From: UBA1413 sp964552955 | GTDB taxonomy: Bacteria > Bacteroidota > Bacteroidia > Bacteroidales > Prolixibacteraceae | Length of the DNA: 49,083 bases | NCBI GenBank assembly: GCA_964552955.1 | Contig: CAZKIU010000026.1 | Span: forward strand, 1-49,083 | Reading direction: 5' to 3' | Shown: one piece after another, positions 42,804-49,083 of the stretch | Numbering within the stretch: position 1 is the first letter of the stretch | Layout of the letters: each line of letters starts with the position of its first letter | Program-made: the position numbers and the translations under genes | The notes under the pieces: generated by a model | What the model saw: only the letters and a program-made list of their open reading frames with translations | Told to the model about the DNA's origin: nothing | Database searches by the model: none

Positions 42804-45800
42804 ATGAGAAGAAACGCTGTACTTTCAATCATACTGCTCCTGTGTACCCTTTTGGCCGGAGCACAGCAACCCCAAACCGACCAGCGGACGACCGAGACCA
42901 GAATTGCCGACCTGCTGATGCAACTGCCTGCCAAAGATGCAGCCAGTCTGCACAAAATTATGGCCGAACTGGCGCCTCTTGCGGAACCGGCCCTCCTCAC
43001 CTCGGCACGCGGGTTGGTCACTCCCGGAAAGGGCAACGACACCCAATTCCGGTATGCCATCAGCGGACTGGTGAAATATGCCGCTGAGGGAAACGACCCG
43101 GCTCTGAAAAAGAGCTGCTCCCGCACCCTATGCCAGGCCTTGCAAACGGCTGCTGACGATGAGGTAAAGGACTTCCTGTTGCAGGAATTGCAATATGTGG
43201 CAGGTGAGGAAGCTGTGGCTGCCGTCACCCCCTTGCTGAGCCATCCCAGGTTGTGCGACCCCGCATCGCGGGTGATGGTGCGCATCGACACTGAAAGTTC
43301 AGGTCAGGCTTTGCTCGGGACCCTGGAAACCGCGGCACCCTCTCAGAAGATCACCCTGGTCCAGGCCCTCGGCGAACTCCGCTTTACCCCAGCCCTGAAA
43401 ACCCTGATGGGTGTTGCCGGGACTTCCGACACCGCCCTGAAAAAAGCAACCCTCCGTGCCCTCGCTGAAAGTGGTGACCCTGCTGTTGCCCCCCTCCTCT
43501 CTGCACAGGCCGCAAAAACAGGCTACCAGTTTGACCCTGCCAACGCCACCGAATCCTGGTTTTTCCTCCTAAAAAGAATGATCGAAAAGGGAAAAACCAC
43601 GGAAGCTGAGAAATACCTCAAGAAAATCGTTGCCAATGAAGAGCTTCCCGGTCAGGCGCTGAGCGGTGCCATCGCCCTGCTGGCTGAAATCCCCGGCTAT
43701 AAGATCGTTCCCCTGCTCCTCAGAGCCCAGAAATCAGAAGATGCAGGCTACCGCAGTGCCGCCCGCCAACTCCTATCGGAGCGGCTCTCCCCGGAGTTGT
43801 CAAAAGAACTGCAAAAGAGAATGTTGCAGGAGAGTGATCCGGTCAGAAAAACTGAATACATCAGGCTTCTGGCTCAGAAAGAGGTCAAAGAGGCCGCTCC
43901 CGTTTTTCTGGAGCTCCTCAGCGACCCCCATCCCCAAGTGAGGCTGGCTGCAGCAGAAGCTGCGGTACTGGCCACCCCGCAGGAGGCCATCGCCCCCCTG
44001 ATCAGCCTGCTGAAGAAAGGCGATGCTGAAAATACCCCGGCCCTCCAGGAAGCCCTGCTCACTATCGAGGGTGCAGGCCTCACCGAAGCCGTGGCCGGAG
44101 CTATTCCTGGTGCTCCGGTGGAAGCCGCCCAGGCGCTTATTGGAATTGTAGCCAAACGCCAGGACAGCCGTTTTGCCCCGGTGATCCTCAAGGAAGCTGA
44201 AAACAGCAATGCTCTGATCAGAGAAGCAGCCACCGCCGCCCTCTCCGCCCTGGTGAAGGCCGAGGATGCCCCCACGCTGGCCCGTTTGCTCAATCAGGCC
44301 AGCGGAAAAAAGGAAACCTCTGCGCTTCAGGAAGCCCTCTATAAAGCAGTGAGCCAGTCGGGACCCCGCGAATCACAGGCAGAAACCCTGCTCCCGCTGA
44401 TGAAGTCGGCCGGGAAAAGTACCCCCCTCTATTACCCGGTGTTGGCTTCCATTGGTGGCTCCCGGGCGCTGGCCATCATCCAGCAGGAGATGAAGGAAGG
44501 GACTCCCGACCGGAAGGAAGCGGCGGTAAAGGCCCTCTCCAAATGGCAGGATCCTGCCGCCCTCCCTCTGTTGCTACAGATCGTCAGGGAATACCCTGCC
44601 GGGGAACTGCGCAACGGCGCCCTTAACAGTTACGTCGCTTCCACCAGCCGTTCCCCCTGGCCCGCTGACCAGAAGGTGCTGCTCCTTCGCCAGGCCATGG
44701 AACTGGCCTCCCTGCCCGAACAAAAAGCCGCGATCCTGAAACAGATCGCCCAGAATCCTACGCTTCAGGCCCTGACCTTTACTTCCCGCTACCTTGATGA
44801 CCCCGAGCTTCAGCAGGAAGCCATCCAGGCCATCCGCACCATCGTGCTGGCCCAACCCGGGCTTTATGGTCCCGTGGTGAAGGACATCGTCCATCAGGCC
44901 ATCAGCCTGAACAAAGATCCGGAAGCTCCCTACCAGAAGGAAGCCCTGCTGAAACATCTGGCCTCCCTTCCGCAGGAAGGTGGTTTCACCCCGATGTTCA
45001 ACGGTAAAGATCTTTCCGGTTGGAAAGGACTGGTCGAGAACCCCATAGCCCGCAGCAAAATGAAACCCGAAAAACTGGCCGCGGAACAACTTAAAGCCGA
45101 TGAAAGAATGCGCCGCGACTGGCGGGTCGAAAACGGCACCCTCATTTTCGAGGGGGAAGGTTACGATAACCTCTGCTCCGAAAAGATGTACGCCGACTTT
45201 GAGCTGATCCTCGACTGGCGCATGGAGCCCAAAGGCGATGGTGGCGTCTACCTCAGAGGAACCCCACAAGTCCAGACCTGGGACACCTCCCGCGTAGAAG
45301 TGGGCGCACAGGTGGGATCGGGCGGACTCTACAACAACCACGTCAACCAGAGCAAACCCCTGGTCGTCGCCGACAACCCGATCAACGAATGGAATACCTT
45401 CCGCATTAAAATGAACGGGGACAAGGTCACCGTATACCTCAACGGACAACTGGTCACCAATAATGTGGTCCTCGAAAACTACTGGGACTGCAAGCTCCCC
45501 ATCTTCGACCGCGAATCAATAGAGCTGCAGGCCCATGGCACCAGGCTGGAATTCAGGGACATCTATGTCAGGGAGATTCCCCGTCCTGAACCTTACCAGC
45601 CGGCACAGGAGGAGATCAAAGAAGGATTTGTCCCCCTCTTCAACGGCATTGACATGACCGGGTGGACAGGCAACAAGGTGGACTATTTCGCCCAGGAGGG
45701 GATGATCGTCTGCCAGCCTTCGGGGCATGGCTCAGGAAACCTCTACACCGAAAAGGAATACGGCGATTTTGTCTTCCGCTTTGAGTTCCAGCTCACCCCG

Positions 45801-46211
45801 GGTGCCAACAATGGACTGGGCATCAGAACCCCCCTGACCGGCGACGCTGCCTATGTGGGCATGGAACTGCAAATTCTTGACAATGAGGCCGAAATATACC
45901 GGAACCTGAAAGAGTACCAATACCACGGCTCGGTGTACGGGGTCATCCCCGCCAAACGGGGTTTCCTCAAACCCGTGGGTGAATGGAACACCCAGGAAGT
46001 AAAAGCGATCGGCAACCACATCACCGTCACCCTTAACGGAGAAGTGATCCTCGATGGAGATATCGCCGAGGCAAGCAAGAACAATACGGCCACTGCTGAC
46101 AAACGCGAACATCCGGGATTGCTCAACCCTTCGGGGCATATCGGGTTCCTGGGGCATGGCTCTCCCCTGAAATTCAGGAATCTAAGAATCAAAGAATTGA
46201 GTGGCCAATGA
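42804..46211 (+). CDS. HEAT-repeat protein with two DUF1080 (3-keto-glycoside hydrolase-like) domains
   Basis: 1135 aa from ATG 42804 (MRRNAVLS). The signal peptide ends LLAGAQQ. About 700 residues of HEAT-like helical repeats follow (for example FLELLSDPHPQVRLAAAEAA). DUF1080 domain 1 is at about 725-930 (PMFNGKDLSGWKG, ADFELILDWRMEPKGDGGVY) and domain 2 at about 942-1133 (PLFNGIDMTGWTG, DFVFRFEFQLTPGANNGLGI). DUF1080 is a jelly-roll linked to hydrolysis of 3-keto-disaccharides or other glycosides. The HEAT array is an unusual fused scaffold. The next gene begins 11 bases before this stop (translational coupling). It is secreted to the periplasm or outer membrane. Confidence 0.85.
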   Translation: MRRNAVLSIILLLCTLLAGAQQPQTDQRTTETRIADLLMQLPAKDAASLHKIMAELAPLAEPALLTSARGLVTPGKGNDTQFRYAISGLVKYAAEGNDPALKKSCSRTLCQALQTAADDEVKDFLLQELQYVAGEEAVAAVTPLLSHPRLCDPASRVMVRIDTESSGQALLGTLETAAPSQKITLVQALGELRFTPALKTLMGVAGTSDTALKKATLRALAESGDPAVAPLLSAQAAKTGYQFDPANATESWFFLLKRMIEKGKTTEAEKYLKKIVANEELPGQALSGAIALLAEIPGYKIVPLLLRAQKSEDAGYRSAARQLLSERLSPELSKELQKRMLQESDPVRKTEYIRLLAQKEVKEAAPVFLELLSDPHPQVRLAAAEAAVLATPQEAIAPLISLLKKGDAENTPALQEALLTIEGAGLTEAVAGAIPGAPVEAAQALIGIVAKRQDSRFAPVILKEAENSNALIREAATAALSALVKAEDAPTLARLLNQASGKKETSALQEALYKAVSQSGPRESQAETLLPLMKSAGKSTPLYYPVLASIGGSRALAIIQQEMKEGTPDRKEAAVKALSKWQDPAALPLLLQIVREYPAGELRNGALNSYVASTSRSPWPADQKVLLLRQAMELASLPEQKAAILKQIAQNPTLQALTFTSRYLDDPELQQEAIQAIRTIVLAQPGLYGPVVKDIVHQAISLNKDPEAPYQKEALLKHLASLPQEGGFTPMFNGKDLSGWKGLVENPIARSKMKPEKLAAEQLKADERMRRDWRVENGTLIFEGEGYDNLCSEKMYADFELILDWRMEPKGDGGVYLRGTPQVQTWDTSRVEVGAQVGSGGLYNNHVNQSKPLVVADNPINEWNTFRIKMNGDKVTVYLNGQLVTNNVVLENYWDCKLPIFDRESIELQAHGTRLEFRDIYVREIPRPEPYQPAQEEIKEGFVPLFNGIDMTGWTGNKVDYFAQEGMIVCQPSGHGSGNLYTEKEYGDFVFRFEFQLTPGANNGLGIRTPLTGDAAYVGMELQILDNEAEIYRNLKEYQYHGSVYGVIPAKRGFLKPVGEWNTQEVKAIGNHITVTLNGEVILDGDIAEASKNNTATADKREHPGLLNPSGHIGFLGHGSPLKFRNLRIKELSGQ

Positions 46212-47382
46212 TTTAAAAAACGATAAGGGCTGGCGGAGCTTTGACCGCAACATCCTCTCCATAGGGCTGACCAGCTTCCTGACCGACACCTCGGTTAAGA
46301 TGGTCTATTCGGTTATGCCCATGTTCCTCCTTTCGTTAGGGGCTTCCAAAACCAGCCTCTCTCTTATCGAGGGCATCGCCGAGAGCACCGCCGCCCTTAT
46401 CAAAGCCCTCTCGGGGTTCTGGAGCGACCGTATCGGCAAGAACAAGCCTTTCATGCTGATAGGGTATGGCCTCTCCGCCCTGATCATCCCCCTCTATGCC
46501 CTGGTGGTCTCTCCCCTCCAGGTGTTGCTGCTCCGCTTTGGGGAGCGGTTCGGTAAAGGCATCCGCACCGCTCCCCGCGACAGCCTTATCGCCGACTCCA
46601 TCACCAACAACGACGCAGGCCGCAGCTTCGGCCTCCAGAAAGCCATGGATAACAGCGGCGCCATCGCCGGCCCCTTCATCGCATTTCTCCTGCTGATCCT
46701 CTTCCCCGGCAACTACCGCTCTATCTTCCTGATGGCCGGAATCCCCGCGATCCTGGCTATCCTGGTCATTATCTTCGGCATCAGGGAAGCCGCAAAACCA
46801 CGCGAAAGCCTCTTCCGGACCTTCAGATTCCGCGAATTACCCCGCCGATACTACTACTTCCTGGGGATCATTTTCCTCTTTACCCTCGGAAACTCCACCG
46901 ACGCCCTTCTGTTGGTCAAGGCCAACGAGGTGGGCATTAAGGTGGCCTTCATCCCACTCGTTTATCTGATCACCAATCTCGTTGCGGTCCTTCTGGCCAT
47001 TCCCATGGGATCCCTCTCCGACCGCATCGGCCGCGAAAAAGTGATCACCGCAGGTTTCCTGGTGTATGCCCTGGTCTATTTCGGCTTCGGGGCCGCCTCC
47101 TCGGTGAGCCTCATCGTGCTCCTTTTTGCCCTTTACGGCCTCTATTCCGCAGCCACCGACGGCATCCAGAAAGCCCTGGTTTCAGACCTTGCCGATAAGA
47201 ACAAACAGGGCACCGCCCAGGGCCTTTACAACGCCCTCCTGGGAGTCACCCTCCTCCCCGCCAGCCTGATCGCCGGTCTCCTCTACGACAAGGTGAACTC
47301 ATCCCTCCCCTTCTACTTCGGAGGAACCACGGCGCTGCTCTCCGCCCTTTTGATGTTTTTCCTTTTCCGAAGAAAAGCTTAA
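46201..47382 (+). CDS. Major facilitator superfamily transporter
   Basis: 393 aa, about 12 TM helices. The GTG start at 46201 overlaps the DUF1080 stop by 11 bases. The first loop has FLTDTSVKMVYSVMPMF, and the A-motif-like GFWSDRIGKNKPFML lies between helices 2 and 3 with a second copy GSLSDRIGREKVI at the domain centre. RFGERFGKGIRTAPRDSLIAD is characteristic of one MFS group with sugar or multidrug members. Neighbours suggest a sugar or breakdown product as cargo. It is an inner-membrane protein, coupled to the DUF1080 gene. Confidence 0.87.
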   Translation: MANDLKNDKGWRSFDRNILSIGLTSFLTDTSVKMVYSVMPMFLLSLGASKTSLSLIEGIAESTAALIKALSGFWSDRIGKNKPFMLIGYGLSALIIPLYALVVSPLQVLLLRFGERFGKGIRTAPRDSLIADSITNNDAGRSFGLQKAMDNSGAIAGPFIAFLLLILFPGNYRSIFLMAGIPAILAILVIIFGIREAAKPRESLFRTFRFRELPRRYYYFLGIIFLFTLGNSTDALLLVKANEVGIKVAFIPLVYLITNLVAVLLAIPMGSLSDRIGREKVITAGFLVYALVYFGFGAASSVSLIVLLFALYGLYSAATDGIQKALVSDLADKNKQGTAQGLYNALLGVTLLPASLIAGLLYDKVNSSLPFYFGGTTALLSALLMFFLFRRKA

Positions 47383-47497
47383 CTTTATCTCCCGATCAGG
47401 GTCCGCCGGGCAGAAACACGGAACGCCTTGCCCTGAATAGCGTTCGGGCCTCCCGCAGAAGCCTGTTGAATTAACCGTACAACCAATTACTGAAACC

Positions 47498-48943
47498 ATG
47501 CCATCGACGCATCCACTCCTCTTTCCCGCCCTTGCGCTGACCACAGGTCTGTTGGCCTGTTCCAGCGGAAACAGTACGGAAAAACCCCGTAGAAACGGCG
47601 ATAAACCCAATATCGTTTTTATCATTGCCGACGACCTGGGGTATGGCGACCTGAGCTGTTACGGGCAGAAGCTTTTCCAGACCCCCCACATCGACCGGCT
47701 GGCCGCCGAAGGGATCCGGTTTACCCAACACTACTCCGGAACCACCGTCTCCGCCCCCTCGCGTTCCTCCCTGATGACGGGAATGACGACCGGTCATACC
47801 CCCATCAGGGGCAATAAAGAGTGGAAACCCGAAGGCCAGTGGCCCCTGCCCGATTCTTCTTTTATCCTCCCGGAAATGTTGCGTGCCGCCGGATACACCA
47901 CAGGCGCCTTCGGAAAATGGGGACTCGGCTACCCCGGGTCAGAAGGGGACCCGCTGCATCAGGGATTCGACACGTTCTATGGGTACAACTGCCAGCGCCT
48001 GGCCCACAATTACTACCCCGGCCACCTCTGGGATAACGACCGGAAAGTCATCCTCGAAGAAAACAGCGGCGATGCCCTGGCGGTCTATGCCCCCGACCTG
48101 ATTCACCAACGGGCCCTACAGTTCATCCGAACAAACAGGAATAAGCCTTTTTTCCTCTTCTACCCCAATGTGATCCCCCATGCAGAACTGCTCCTACCCG
48201 ACCAGTATATGCAGGAGTACCGGGGAAAACTGCTGCCCGAGAAACCCTTTAAGGGGAGTGAGCCGGGAGAAGCCCATTTCAGGTTGGGCGCTTATGGCAG
48301 CCAGCCTGAGCCTCATGCTGCCTTCGCAGCCATGGTAACCCTCCTCGACCGCCAGGTGGGTGACATTGTGGCGTTGCTCAAAGAGCTGGGGCTCGACAGA
48401 AATACCCTGATCATCTTCACCTCCGATAACGGTCCCCATCAGGAAGGGGGTGCCGATCCCGACTATTTCGACAGCAACGGCCCCTTCCGGGGTTATAAAC
48501 GCGACCTCTACGAGGGAGGAATCAGGGTGCCCATGATCGCCTGCTGGCCCGGAAAAATCGAGGCCGGCACCACCACCGGCCACGTTTCTGCCTTCTGGGA
48601 TGTCATGCCCACCCTGGCCGCCATCGCCGGCATCCAGCCCCCCGACGGTATCGACGGCATCTCGCTCCTACCTGCCCTGACCAGCCAGGGAGAACAACCG
48701 GTTCACGACTACCTCTACTGGGAATTCCACGAAGCAGGAGGCCGGCAGGCCCTTCTCCGCAACAACTGGAAACTGGTACGCTACAATATCCTTATCCCAG
48801 ACAAAACCACCACCGAACTCTATGACCTGACCACCGACCCGGGAGAAAACAACAACGTGGCCGCCAGTCACCCCGGGGTGGTGGAAGAACTGCTTCATAT
48901 CATGAACGAAGCCCGCACTCCCTCTGTCAACTTCAGCTTCTGA
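47498..48943 (+). CDS. Ser-type formylglycine sulfatase lipoprotein
   Basis: 481 aa with a lipoprotein signal ending LTTGLLAC (about Cys21). The alkaline-phosphatase-like sulfatase fold starts NIVFIIADDLGYGD with the metal-binding D-D pair. The formylglycine site is S85-A-P87-S88-R89 (VSAPSRSSLMTG), so it is a Ser-type site matured by an anaerobic sulfatase-maturing enzyme rather than a Cys-type one. Later motifs are GKWGLG, FTSDNGPHQEG (metal-binding DN) and the C-terminal KLVRYN. It removes sulfate from a glycan or similar substrate at the cell surface or periplasm; the exact ester is not determinable. No maturase is present in the window. Confidence 0.9.
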   Translation: MPSTHPLLFPALALTTGLLACSSGNSTEKPRRNGDKPNIVFIIADDLGYGDLSCYGQKLFQTPHIDRLAAEGIRFTQHYSGTTVSAPSRSSLMTGMTTGHTPIRGNKEWKPEGQWPLPDSSFILPEMLRAAGYTTGAFGKWGLGYPGSEGDPLHQGFDTFYGYNCQRLAHNYYPGHLWDNDRKVILEENSGDALAVYAPDLIHQRALQFIRTNRNKPFFLFYPNVIPHAELLLPDQYMQEYRGKLLPEKPFKGSEPGEAHFRLGAYGSQPEPHAAFAAMVTLLDRQVGDIVALLKELGLDRNTLIIFTSDNGPHQEGGADPDYFDSNGPFRGYKRDLYEGGIRVPMIACWPGKIEAGTTTGHVSAFWDVMPTLAAIAGIQPPDGIDGISLLPALTSQGEQPVHDYLYWEFHEAGGRQALLRNNWKLVRYNILIPDKTTTELYDLTTDPGENNNVAASHPGVVEELLHIMNEARTPSVNFSF

Positions 48944-48970
48944 CCTGACCAGTCCCACGCTCAGCTCCGC

Positions 48971-49083
48971 TGAGGTGAAAGTTGAGGTCAAGGTTAGGTA
49001 GGATTAGGTGGAGGTTGAGGTGAAAGTTAGGTGAAGGTTAGGTAGAGATTAGATGGAGGTTGAGGTGAAAGTTAGGTGAAGGT
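48971..49083. repeat. 45-bp tandem repeat array at the right edge
   Basis: TGAGGTGAAAGTT begins at 48971, 49016 and 49061, a 45-bp period, with GTTAGGT-type sub-repeats inside. At least 2.5 units are visible and the array runs off the window. It is non-coding and follows the sulfatase stop by 28 bases. Confidence 0.85.

Noticed and set aside
48971..49083. 45-bp repeats considered as CRISPR
   Set aside because: The whole unit repeats with no unique spacers, and no cas gene is present.

Overview
The window looks like a chromosomal segment of a Bacteroidota bacterium, most likely Bacteroidales-like with moderate GC. The evidence is SusC/TonB-type receptors with carboxypeptidase-like N-terminal domains, a DUF4249 lipoprotein, an Ser-type sulfatase, GH127, DUF1080, Tat-exported Gfo/Idh/MocA oxidoreductases, and -7 boxes of the form TAnnTTTG. 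A run of 100 N flanked by an identical 55-bp overlap (19398-19452 and 19553-19607) shows it is a draft or metagenome scaffold.

Layout. 0.4-5.5 kb holds housekeeping and envelope genes: a DPM1-like GT2, dihydroorotase, a coiled-coil lipoprotein, protein-L-isoaspartate methyltransferase, and a DUF2752/CD225 membrane pair. 5.6-10.9 kb holds an outer-membrane beta-barrel receptor and then a BlaI/BlaR1(M56)-like operon, preceded by two copies of a dispersed hairpin repeat and three operator-like dyads at a 20-bp period. 11.2-16.0 kb is a periplasmic sugar block: Gfo/Idh/MocA oxidoreductase, GH127 and a TIM-barrel isomerase. 16.07-18.72 kb is tRNA-Thr(CGT) followed by an AT-rich decayed integrative element bounded by a 23-bp direct repeat of the tRNA 3' end. 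It carries integrase and transposase remnants and a Cys-rich lipoprotein. 19.0-28.7 kb holds a TPR/beta-barrel protein split by the N gap, an SRAP protein, a DUF1858/DUF2249 + DUF438/hemerythrin/PAS + cupin + PepSY-TM cluster on the minus strand, an ICMT-like membrane methyltransferase and a class C beta-lactamase-fold serine hydrolase. 29.6-35.7 kb is tRNA-Gly(CCC) followed by a 6-kb island bounded by a 50-bp duplicate of the tRNA 3' half. It holds a PIN toxin/antitoxin pair, a broken toxin next to an Xre antitoxin, DUF4249 + TonB receptor, and HEPN/MNT. 35.9-48.9 kb holds an M28 peptidase, a second TIM-barrel isomerase, a two-component system divergent from a 40-aa membrane peptide, then a second sugar block: Gfo/Idh/MocA, a HEAT + 2xDUF1080 protein, an MFS transporter and a sulfatase. 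A 45-bp tandem repeat runs off the right edge.

How the genes work together. The two sugar blocks contain the enzyme types expected for exported oxidation of glycosides to 3-keto forms (MocA), cleavage (DUF1080, GH127, sulfatase), isomerisation (TIM-barrel) and uptake (MFS). That pathway is inferred from family knowledge. The most testable new-looking unit is at 40.06-41.02 kb: an OmpR-family regulator and kinase, four TTCTAAT-type direct repeats at an exact 11-bp period placed over the -33 position of a good -7 box, and a divergent 40-aa single-TM peptide. The other notable signals are the three-copy hairpin repeat whose stem shows a compensatory change, and two separate tRNA-anchored islands 13 kb apart.
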